Shown: positions 34,011 through 41,906 of the stretch, piece by piece
Layout of the letters: every line of letters begins with the position of its first letter
Numbering within the stretch: position 1 is the stretch's first letter
NCBI RefSeq assembly: GCF_007830125.1
Contig: NZ_VLLG01000004.1
Location: 248,001 to 312,000 of the forward strand
Source of the DNA: Chitinophaga japonensis
GTDB lineage: Bacteria; Bacteroidota; Bacteroidia; Chitinophagales; Chitinophagaceae
DNA length: 64,000 bases
Reading direction: 5' to 3'
Notes under the pieces: generated by a model
Seen by the model: only the letters and a program-made list of their open reading frames with translations
Told to the model about the DNA's origin: nothing
Database searches by the model: none
Program-made: the position numbers and the translations under genes

Positions 34011-35102
34011 ATGAAACATCTCCTGACAATTACGCTATTGGCCCTGTTCGTACAGCCAACAACGTTGCCTGCACAACCCGGCCCTGCCGATGCGGCGGCC
34101 ACCCCGTCAACCCGGCAATTGTACGCCCGCCTGCAGGCGCTGCGGCAGCGCGGCATCATGTTTGGCCACCAGGACGATATGGCCTACGGCGTTGGCTGGA
34201 AGTACATCCATAACCGTTCGGACGTAAAGGACGCCTGCGGCCAGTGGCCTGCGATGTACGGCTGGGACCTGGGCCACCTGGAGTTGGGCAGCCCCCATAA
34301 CCTGGACAGCGTGCCCTTTGACAGTATGCGCGCCTACATCCGTACCGTGCATGAAAGGGGAGGGGTGAACAGCATCAGTTGGCATAGCAATAATCCCGTG
34401 AGTGGCGGCTCCACCTGGGACACTTCCCTGGCCGTGACCGCCATCCTGCCCGGTGGCAGCAGCCATGCGGCCTATACGGCCTGGCTGGACAAAGTAGCGG
34501 CTTTTATGGGCAGCCTGCGGGCGGCAGACAGTTCGCTCATTCCCGTTATCTTCCGGCCGTTCCATGAGCATACCGGCAGTTGGTTCTGGTGGGGACAACG
34601 CCATTGCACCACCACGGAGTTCAGAACGCTCTGGCAGTTCACCGTCAACTACCTGGGCGCGGTAAAGCAGGTACATAACCTGCTGTATGCCTATTCCGCA
34701 GCGGATTTCAGCGATGCCGCCCGGTACCTGGAGCGCTATCCCGGCGACGCGTTCGTGGATATCATCGGTTTTGACCTGTACCAGTACGGCAGCGCCGCGC
34801 AATACCGGCAGCAACTGGAGCAGCGCCTGCAGGTGCTGGCGCAGGTAGCGGCCGCGCATCATAAAATACCCGCGCTTACGGAAACCGGCCTCGAAAGGAT
34901 ACCGGAACCCAACTGGTGGACGCAAACCCTGCTACCCGCATTGCAGCCCTACCCGCTGTCCTATGTGCTGGTATGGCGCAACGGCCGGCCGGACCATTAC
35001 TATGCACCCTTTCCCGGCCAGGCCAGCGCCGCCGATTTTAAAAAGTTCCGGGCAGACAAGCGAACGCTTTTCCTGCCGGACCTGCAACCCAAAAAACAAT
35101 AG
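34011..35102 (+). CDS. GH26 endo-beta-1,4-mannanase
   Basis: The 363-residue protein has a signal peptide (MKHLLTITLLALFVQ) and a GH26 (beta/alpha)8 barrel. The acid/base Glu 186 is in RPFHEHTGSWFWW and the nucleophile Glu 291 in LTETGLE, both standard GH26 positions. The opening motif FGHQDD is conserved. It hydrolyses mannan, probably to mannobiose, given the pathway genes that follow. It abuts the symporter gene directly (TAG then ATG). No lipobox is seen, so it is likely periplasmic or released. Confidence 0.94.
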   Translation: MKHLLTITLLALFVQPTTLPAQPGPADAAATPSTRQLYARLQALRQRGIMFGHQDDMAYGVGWKYIHNRSDVKDACGQWPAMYGWDLGHLELGSPHNLDSVPFDSMRAYIRTVHERGGVNSISWHSNNPVSGGSTWDTSLAVTAILPGGSSHAAYTAWLDKVAAFMGSLRAADSSLIPVIFRPFHEHTGSWFWWGQRHCTTTEFRTLWQFTVNYLGAVKQVHNLLYAYSAADFSDAARYLERYPGDAFVDIIGFDLYQYGSAAQYRQQLEQRLQVLAQVAAAHHKIPALTETGLERIPEPNWWTQTLLPALQPYPLSYVLVWRNGRPDHYYAPFPGQASAADFKKFRADKRTLFLPDLQPKKQ

Positions 35103-36929
35103 ATGAAATTAGCCACCGTAGACCTGTTCATTATCCTGGTATACCTGCTGTCCACGATCGCCGTTGGCATCCTGCTGAAGAAAAAGGCCAGGGCCGGCAA
35201 AGACGCATATATGCTGGGCGGCAAATCCCTGCCCTGGTACATGTTGGGGCTTTCCAACGCTTCGGATATGTTCGATATTTCCGGCACCATGTGGATGGTG
35301 ACCCTGGCATTTGTGTACGGCCTCAAAAGCATCTGGATACCCTGGCTCTGGCCTTCCTTTAACCAGGTGTTCATGATGGTGTACCTGTCTGCCTGGCTGC
35401 GCCGCTCCAATGTGACCACGGGCGCGGAATGGATCAATACCCGCTTCGGCGCCGGGCGGGGCGCGGCCCTGTCCCATACCATCGTGGTGGTGTTTGCGCT
35501 CATCAGTTGCCTGGGCTTCCTGGCCTATGGCTTTATAGGGCTGGGCAAGTTCGTGGAGATATTTGTGCCCTGGCAGGCGGTGCAGCCCTATGTGCCTTTC
35601 GAGGTGAGCGCGGAATATGTGCCGCATTGCTATGGCATCCTCTTTACCCTGTTTGCCGTGTTCTACGCCGTAATGGGCGGTATGAACAGCGTGGTATGGG
35701 CCGATGCCATCAAGTACCTGATCATGACCGTGGCGGCCTTGACCATTGCGGTGATCGCTTACCGCAACCTGGCGGGGCGGGCGCTGCCGGTGCCGGAGGG
35801 CTGGTACAACCCCTTCTTTGGCATGCGTTTGCAACTGGACTGGAGCCGTATCATACGCGAGGTGAACGACAAGATCCGCAGCGACGGCTTCTCCCTGTTC
35901 GGCGTGTTCTTCATGATGATGGTGTTCAAAGGCATCCTGGCCAGCCTGGCCGGTCCTGCTCCCAATTACGACATGCAGAAAGTGCTCTCCACGCGCTCGC
36001 CCAAAGAGGCGTCCATGATGAGCGGCATTGTGTCCGTGGTGCTGATACCGGTGCGCTATTCCATGATCATCGGCTTTGCCGTGCTGGCCCTGTTGTACTA
36101 CGACCAGTTGAACCTGGCCACGCCCCAGGGCGTTGATTTTGAAAAGATACTGCCGTCGGCCATCTCCAATTTTGTGCCGGTGGGCCTTACCGGCCTGCTG
36201 CTGGCCGGTTTGCTGGCCGCCTTCATGGGCACTTTTGCCGGCACCCTCAATGCGGCGCAGGCTTATATCGTGAACGATATTTACCTGAAATATGTACGGC
36301 CGCAGGCGTCCAACCGCAGCATTGCTTTCATGAACTATGGCTCCGGCATACTGGTGACGCTGGTGAGCATCGTGCTGGGCCTCTTTGCCCGGGATGTGAA
36401 CAGCGTGCTGCAGTGGATCGTGTCTGCCCTGTATGGGGGCTACGTGGCTGCCAATGTGCTGAAATGGCATTGGTGGCGTTTTAACGGCAACGGCTTTTTC
36501 TGGGGCATGCTGGCCGGTATTGTGCCGGCGCTTATTTTCCCGCACCTGTTCCCGCATACCCTGGGGCTGTACTATTTCCCATGGATATTCCTGGTGTCCC
36601 TGGCGGGCTGTATTGCCGGCACCTATGCGGCCCCCGCCACGGACATGGCGACCCTCAGGCATTTTTACCGTACCGTGCGCCCCTGGGGCTGGTGGAAACC
36701 GGTGCATGCGCAGGTAGTGGCGGAAGATCCCGGTTTCCGGCCCAATAAAAGATTCGGCGCAGACATGTTCAACGTGCTGCTGGGCATTATTGCCCAGCTC
36801 TGCCTCACGCTGCTGCCCATTTACCTGGTGCTGTCCATGCAGTGGCCATTAGCCCTTACCGTTGCCATACTGGTAGCGGCTTGCATCATATTGAGAAAAA
36901 CCTGGTGGAAACACCTTAATAGCGAATAG
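35103..36929 (+). CDS. Sodium:solute (SSS/SLC5) sugar symporter
   Basis: The 608-residue inner-membrane transporter has about 14 helices and SSS family features: LGGKSLPWYMLGLSNASDMF near the start (TM1 region), the TM5-TM8 region VVWADAIKYLIM and the sodium-site-bearing AAFMGTFAGTLNAAQAYIVND. Position in the operon and the parallel with the B. fragilis mannan cluster (mannanase, symporter, phosphorylase, epimerase) point to mannobiose import into the cytoplasm. It is followed by a hairpin-forming inverted repeat. Confidence 0.92.
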   Translation: MKLATVDLFIILVYLLSTIAVGILLKKKARAGKDAYMLGGKSLPWYMLGLSNASDMFDISGTMWMVTLAFVYGLKSIWIPWLWPSFNQVFMMVYLSAWLRRSNVTTGAEWINTRFGAGRGAALSHTIVVVFALISCLGFLAYGFIGLGKFVEIFVPWQAVQPYVPFEVSAEYVPHCYGILFTLFAVFYAVMGGMNSVVWADAIKYLIMTVAALTIAVIAYRNLAGRALPVPEGWYNPFFGMRLQLDWSRIIREVNDKIRSDGFSLFGVFFMMMVFKGILASLAGPAPNYDMQKVLSTRSPKEASMMSGIVSVVLIPVRYSMIIGFAVLALLYYDQLNLATPQGVDFEKILPSAISNFVPVGLTGLLLAGLLAAFMGTFAGTLNAAQAYIVNDIYLKYVRPQASNRSIAFMNYGSGILVTLVSIVLGLFARDVNSVLQWIVSALYGGYVAANVLKWHWWRFNGNGFFWGMLAGIVPALIFPHLFPHTLGLYYFPWIFLVSLAGCIAGTYAAPATDMATLRHFYRTVRPWGWWKPVHAQVVAEDPGFRPNKRFGADMFNVLLGIIAQLCLTLLPIYLVLSMQWPLALTVAILVAACIILRKTWWKHLNSE

Positions 36930-36991
36930 TGAAAAGTGAATGGTGAAAGCATCCTATTTCACCATTCACTTTTCACCTTTCACTTTTCACT
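36929..36991 (+). repeat. 20-bp perfect inverted repeat in the mannan operon
   Basis: GTGAAAAGTGAATGGTGAAA (36929-36948) is followed after an 8-nt loop by its exact complement (36957-36976), then a partial second copy of the right arm word (TTTCACTTTTCACT). It begins at the last base of the symporter stop codon. It can form a strong RNA hairpin between the symporter and the phosphorylase gene. There is no T-run, so it may stabilise mRNA ends or modulate read-through rather than terminate. Confidence 0.85.
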
Positions 36992-37012
36992 ACACACTTA
37001 ATATTTAGAACC

Positions 37013-38215
37013 ATGAATCACTACAGTGAAAGGCTGGCGCAACTGGAGCAGGCATACCAAACCCTGGTGACCAGGCCCAATGAGCCCATCCTGCCGGGCA
37101 ACGGCATCTTTCTGCGTTACCGCTACCCCGTACTGACCGGCGGGCATGCGCCCCTGTTCTGGCGTTACGACCTGGACCCCGCGTCCAACCCCTTCCTGAT
37201 GGAGCGCTTTGGCATCAATTCCGCTTTCAATGCCGGGGCCATCAAATGGCAGGGCCGGTACCTGCTGATGGCCAGGGTAGAGGGCGTGGACCGCAAATCT
37301 TTCTTTGCCATTGCAGAGAGCCCCAACGGTATTGACCAGTTCCGCTTCCGGGACTACCCGGTACAGATCCCTGAAACGGAAGACCCGGATATCAATATCT
37401 ACGACATAAGGCTGGTAGCCCATGAAGATGGCTATATTTACGGCCTGTTCTGCACGGAGCGGAGAGACCCGGCAGCGGCGCCGTACGACCAGTCTGCCGC
37501 GCTGGCGGGCTGCGGTATTGTGCGCACCCGGGACCTGCAATCCTGGGAGCGCCTGCCGGACCTGCAAACGCCTTCGCCGCAGCAGCGCAACGTGGTATTG
37601 CACCCGGAGCTGGTACAGGGGCAGTACGCTTTTTACACCCGTCCCCAGGACGGCTTCATTGAGGCCGGCACCGGCGGCGGCATCGGCTTTGGCCTGTGCA
37701 GCGATATTACCCGCCCGGTGATCACGCAGGAAAGCATCCTGGACGGCAAGGCCTACCATACGGTATATGAAGTGAAGAACGGCCTGGGGCCTGCGCCCAT
37801 TAAAACGGAGCAGGGCTGGCTGCACCTGGCCCACGGGGTGCGCAACACCGCCGCCGGCCTGCGTTATGTGCTGTACATGTTCATGACAGACCTGCAGGAC
37901 CTGGCCCGCATCACTCACAAGCCGGCGGGCTATTTCCTGGCACCGGAAGGGGAGGAGCGCATCGGCGACGTGTCAAACGTAGTGTTCTCCAACGGCTGGA
38001 TAGCAGACGACGATGGCAGGGTGCTCATCTACTACGGCTCTTCAGATACCCGCATGCACGTGGCCGTTAGCAGTGTGCAGCAACTGCTGGATTATGTGAC
38101 GCACAGCCCCGCAGATGGCGGCCGTTCCGCCGAGACTGTGAACACTGTATACCGCATCATCAACAAGAACAAACAATACCTGTCTCATGCAAACACCGCT
38201 TATTCGTTACCGTGA
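37013..38215 (+). CDS. GH130 4-O-beta-D-mannosyl-D-glucose phosphorylase
   Basis: The 400-residue cytoplasmic enzyme has the five-bladed GH130 fold. It carries the long conserved blocks of the GH130_1 mannosylglucose phosphorylases: RYRYPVLTGGHAPLFWRYDL, NAGAIKWQGRYLLMARVEG, DRKSFFAIAESPNGID, QRNVVLHPELV and LIYYGSSDTRMHVA. It converts mannosyl-1,4-glucose plus phosphate to mannose-1-phosphate and glucose. There is no signal peptide, which fits an intracellular step. Its 3' end overlaps the epimerase gene by 29 nt. Subfamily placement is by recalled similarity to the B. fragilis enzyme and is strong. Confidence 0.95.
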   Translation: MNHYSERLAQLEQAYQTLVTRPNEPILPGNGIFLRYRYPVLTGGHAPLFWRYDLDPASNPFLMERFGINSAFNAGAIKWQGRYLLMARVEGVDRKSFFAIAESPNGIDQFRFRDYPVQIPETEDPDINIYDIRLVAHEDGYIYGLFCTERRDPAAAPYDQSAALAGCGIVRTRDLQSWERLPDLQTPSPQQRNVVLHPELVQGQYAFYTRPQDGFIEAGTGGGIGFGLCSDITRPVITQESILDGKAYHTVYEVKNGLGPAPIKTEQGWLHLAHGVRNTAAGLRYVLYMFMTDLQDLARITHKPAGYFLAPEGEERIGDVSNVVFSNGWIADDDGRVLIYYGSSDTRMHVAVSSVQQLLDYVTHSPADGGRSAETVNTVYRIINKNKQYLSHANTAYSLP

Positions 38216-39386
38216 GGAAGTAAAGGAGGAGCTGTACAACATTCTCCGCTACTGGCAGTCGCATACGGTAGATACCGCGCAGGGCGGCTTTTACGGCGCG
38301 CTGAATAATGCCAACGAGATACAGCCCGGCGCCCCCAGGGGCGGCGTGCTCAACTCCCGCATTCTCTGGACCTTTGCAGCGGCTTACGGGTTTGATCGCA
38401 ATGCGGACTGGTTATCCCTTGCGCAAAGGGCTTATGATTACCTGCAGCAGCATTTCCGCGATCAGCAATACGGCGGTGTATACTGGTCCGTAGCGGCAGA
38501 CGGCAGCCCGCAGGATATGCGCAAGCAGGTATACGGGCAGGCCTTCGCCATTTACGCGCTCAGCGAATATTACCGGCATACAAAGCACCAGCCCGCGCTG
38601 GACTGGGCCATTCATATTTATGAGCTGCTGGAGCGCCACAGCTTTGACCCGCAGCGCAAGGGATATATAGACGCTTTTTCCCGCCAGTGGGCGCGCATAG
38701 CAGACACCCGGCTCAGCGACAAGGACGACAATGCCGCCAAAACCATGAACACCCACCTGCATGTACTGGAAGCCTATACGAATTTATACCGTGTATGGCC
38801 GGATGATGGCCTGCGCACCCAGCTATACTACCTGGTAAAAGTGTTCATTGATCACATCGTTAACGCCGGCAACCATCACCTCATCCTGTTCTTTGACGAC
38901 CAGTGGCGGCACCCGTCCCCCCTGGTGTCCTACGGGCATGACATTGAGGCCGCCTGGCTGCTGCCGGAAGCGGTCCACCTGCTACATGACAGCGAGCTCA
39001 CGCAGCAGGTGAAGGCGGTGAGCATGGCCCTGACCAATGCCGCTGCGGAAGGGCTGGACAGCACCGGTGGCATGCGCTATGAATATGAACCGGCTTCCCG
39101 CCACATGAACGCGGAAAAACACTGGTGGGTACAGGCGGAAGCCATGGTGGGCTTCCTCAATGCCTACCAGCAGAGCGGGGAGGACCGTTACCTGCAGCAA
39201 TCCCTGGATGCCTGGGCCTTCGTAAAAAAATACCTGCTGGACAAGCAGCACGGGGAATGGTTCTGGGGCGTAACCGGCAACCTGACCGTAATGCCCGGGC
39301 AGGATAAGGCCGGCTTCTGGAAATGTCCTTATCACAACAGCAGGGCATGTTTGGAGGTGATACGCCGGGTGGATGAGCTGGTATGA
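38187..39386 (+). CDS. Cellobiose 2-epimerase (AGE superfamily)
   Basis: The 399-residue (alpha/alpha)6-barrel enzyme has catalytic motifs of cellobiose 2-epimerases: MNTHLHVLEAYTNLYRVW, YGHDIEAAWLL (general-base His), KHWWVQAEAMVGF and CPYHNSRACLE (second His). It interconverts the reducing-end glucose and mannose of beta-1,4-disaccharides, here mannobiose to mannosyl-glucose, feeding the GH130 enzyme. The start ATG lies 29 nt inside the phosphorylase gene, so the two are likely coupled in translation. It is the last gene of the mannan operon. Confidence 0.95.
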   Translation: MQTPLIRYREEVKEELYNILRYWQSHTVDTAQGGFYGALNNANEIQPGAPRGGVLNSRILWTFAAAYGFDRNADWLSLAQRAYDYLQQHFRDQQYGGVYWSVAADGSPQDMRKQVYGQAFAIYALSEYYRHTKHQPALDWAIHIYELLERHSFDPQRKGYIDAFSRQWARIADTRLSDKDDNAAKTMNTHLHVLEAYTNLYRVWPDDGLRTQLYYLVKVFIDHIVNAGNHHLILFFDDQWRHPSPLVSYGHDIEAAWLLPEAVHLLHDSELTQQVKAVSMALTNAAAEGLDSTGGMRYEYEPASRHMNAEKHWWVQAEAMVGFLNAYQQSGEDRYLQQSLDAWAFVKKYLLDKQHGEWFWGVTGNLTVMPGQDKAGFWKCPYHNSRACLEVIRRVDELV

Positions 39387-39505
39387 CCGAAAGCGGACAC
39401 CCCTGTATCGCAACCGGACATGGCTTCACACTTAATTAATTGATTGGCAGCTACATAATTTCCGGTACACTATTGGCGTGCGCCTTTAACGGCTAAACTA
39501 CTGAT

Positions 39506-41893
39506 ATGCTGAAAAACTACCTGAAGACTGCCTTCCGCAACCTGTTGAAGAATAGGCTGCATGCTTTCATCAATATCACGGGCCTGGCTGCCGGCATGGC
39601 GGTGGCCATGCTCATCGGCCTTTGGATAAGGGATGAGCTGACTTATGACCGGTACAATAAAAATTACGACCGCATTGCACAGGTGATGCAAAACCAGTCG
39701 TTTAACGGCAGCATCCGAAGCTGGACCGCCATGCCATACCCGGTAGGAGAGGCGGTGCGTAATAACTGCGGCAATTATTTTTCGGCGGTGATCATGTCGT
39801 CCTGGACGCAGACCCGTCTGCTGTCGGCAGGTGAAAAGAAATTCATAAAAGAGGGCAACTTCATGGAGCCGCAGGGCCCGGAAATGCTGGACCTGCAAAT
39901 GATCAGCGGCAGCCGTACAGCGTTGGACGACCCTCATTCCATCCTGCTGTCCGCATCGCTGGCCAAAACCTTCTTTGGCGACGCAGATCCTTTGGGTAAG
40001 ATTATCCGGGTAGATAATAAGCAGGATGTGAAAGTGGCCGGTGTATTTAAGGACCTGCCGCACAACAGCGCTTTTGCCGACATGACCTTTATGGCTCCCT
40101 GGAAACTGATGCTGGAAACAGATACCTGGATCAGGGGCACTACCGGTTCCTGGGGCAGCAACAGCTTTCAATTGTTTGTGCAGGTGGCAGACCATGTGAG
40201 TATGGAGCAGGCATCTGCCGTGATCAGGGACTTAAAACGCAAATATATTAGTGAAGCGGAAGCCGCCTCCAAACAACCGGTCTTATTCCTGCACCCTATG
40301 CGTGAATGGCATTTGTATGAATCATTTGAGAACGGTGTTAATACCGGCGGCCGCATAGAACTGGTATGGTTGTTCGGCATCATCGGCGGATTTGTGTTGC
40401 TGCTGGCCTGCATCAACTTTATGAACCTGAGCACCGCCCGCTCTGAAAAGCGGGCAAAGGAAGTAGGCATCCGCAAAACAATAGGGTCACTACGTGGGCA
40501 GTTGGTTGCACAGTTCTTCATCGAATCCCTGCTGGTGGTGATGCTGGCATTGGGATGCTCCCTGCTGCTGGTACAATTGCTGCTGCCGGTGTTCAATGAC
40601 ATGGCCGGCAAGCAGGTCCATATACCCTGGAGCAATCCCCTGTTCTGGACAGGCATATTGAGTGGCAGCCTGCTTACCGGCTTGATGGCTGGCAGCTATC
40701 CGGCGCTGTACCTTTCCGCTTTTCGCCCGGTAAAGGTATTAAAGGGCACTTTCCGGGCAGGACGTTGGGCTGCCATGCCCCGCAAGATGCTGGTAGTAGG
40801 ACAGTTTACCGTGTCCATTATTTTGATCATAGGAACAATCATTGTGTTCCGGCAGGTGCAGCATGCACGGGACCGGCCTATGGGGTATAATTATGACCGG
40901 CTGGTGATGATGGAAATGCTTACCTACGATATCTACGATCACTTTGCCACCATCCGGCAGGAACTGCAATCAGCAGGTGCTGTTACGGAAATGGCGCTCT
41001 CCAGCAGCCCGGTAACGGAGTCCTGGAGCACGGAAGGTGATTTCACCTGGGAGGGTAAAGACCCGGCCCAATCCGTTGATTTCCCCTTTACAATAGTATC
41101 ATATGAATTTGGTAAAACAGTGGGCTGGCGGTTCAGGGAAGGCCGGGATTTCTCCGCCGCCTTTGCAACGGATTCGGCCGCTTTTGTGATCAACGAAAGC
41201 GCCGTCAGGTTTATGGGACTTGAAAAACCGGTAGGAGCGGTCATTAAATGGGGCGGCAAGCCCTACACCGTGATTGGCGTGATCCGGGACATGATCACCG
41301 AATCTCCCTACCGGCAGGTACGTCCTTCCATTTTTGCGATGACGAAGCCCCCGGACAGCTATGTAATACTGAAGCTGGATCCCAAAATGAGCGCCCGCAC
41401 GGCGCTGGCTAAAATTGGGGCCGTTTTCAAACAATATTCACCGGCCCAGCCGTTCGACTACCAGTTTGTAGATGAGGAATACGCACGCAAATTTGATACG
41501 GAAACCCGCATCGGTAAGCTGGCCAGCAGCTTCGCCATACTGGCCATCTTCATCAGTTGCCTGGGGTTGTTCGGCATGGCCCTGTTCATGGCGGAACAGC
41601 GCACCAAGGAGATCGGGATACGCAAGGTGCTGGGCGCTTCCGTGCTTAACCTGTGGCACCTGCTGTCAGGGGAGTTCCTGCTGCTGGTATTGATTGCGCT
41701 CGTGATTGCCGCGCCCATCGCCTATTACGGTATGCAGCGCTGGCTGGAAGGGTATGAGTACCGTACCGCAATTTCCTGGTGGATATTTGCGGCAACCGGG
41801 ATCGGCGCATTGCTGATTGCGCTGGTAACGGTGAGCGGGCAGTCGGTAAGGGCTGCACTGATCAATCCTGTAAAGAGTTTAAGAACAGAATAG
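39506..41893 (+). CDS. MacB/FtsX-type ABC transporter permease
   Basis: The 795-residue protein has the Bacteroidota two-repeat permease layout. The N-terminal segment MLKNYLKTAFRNLLKNRLHAFINITGLAAGMAVA contains TM1 and is followed by a periplasmic MacB_PCD domain, three TMs, a second periplasmic domain and three C-terminal TMs, with conserved EVGIRKTIGSLRGQL and EIGIRKVLGASVLNL after each repeat. It has no ATPase domain, and no ATPase gene is adjacent. Such proteins couple ATP use to envelope export or signalling. It lies 13 nt upstream of a paralogue. Confidence 0.9.
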   Translation: MLKNYLKTAFRNLLKNRLHAFINITGLAAGMAVAMLIGLWIRDELTYDRYNKNYDRIAQVMQNQSFNGSIRSWTAMPYPVGEAVRNNCGNYFSAVIMSSWTQTRLLSAGEKKFIKEGNFMEPQGPEMLDLQMISGSRTALDDPHSILLSASLAKTFFGDADPLGKIIRVDNKQDVKVAGVFKDLPHNSAFADMTFMAPWKLMLETDTWIRGTTGSWGSNSFQLFVQVADHVSMEQASAVIRDLKRKYISEAEAASKQPVLFLHPMREWHLYESFENGVNTGGRIELVWLFGIIGGFVLLLACINFMNLSTARSEKRAKEVGIRKTIGSLRGQLVAQFFIESLLVVMLALGCSLLLVQLLLPVFNDMAGKQVHIPWSNPLFWTGILSGSLLTGLMAGSYPALYLSAFRPVKVLKGTFRAGRWAAMPRKMLVVGQFTVSIILIIGTIIVFRQVQHARDRPMGYNYDRLVMMEMLTYDIYDHFATIRQELQSAGAVTEMALSSSPVTESWSTEGDFTWEGKDPAQSVDFPFTIVSYEFGKTVGWRFREGRDFSAAFATDSAAFVINESAVRFMGLEKPVGAVIKWGGKPYTVIGVIRDMITESPYRQVRPSIFAMTKPPDSYVILKLDPKMSARTALAKIGAVFKQYSPAQPFDYQFVDEEYARKFDTETRIGKLASSFAILAIFISCLGLFGMALFMAEQRTKEIGIRKVLGASVLNLWHLLSGEFLLLVLIALVIAAPIAYYGMQRWLEGYEYRTAISWWIFAATGIGALLIALVTVSGQSVRAALINPVKSLRTE

Positions 41894-41906
41894 TCACCAT
41901 ATATAT

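Noticed and set aside
32432..34159. 575-codon frame antisense to susD and the start of the GH26 gene
   Set aside because: Shadow of two certain genes on the other strand.
35109..36707. 532-codon frame antisense to the SSS symporter
   Set aside because: His/Gln/Gly-rich translation typical of the antisense of hydrophobic membrane segments.
36929..36991. Possible CRISPR or tandem repeat array
   Set aside because: Only one hairpin and a partial second word; no spacer-repeat periodicity. Nothing else in the window looks like CRISPR.
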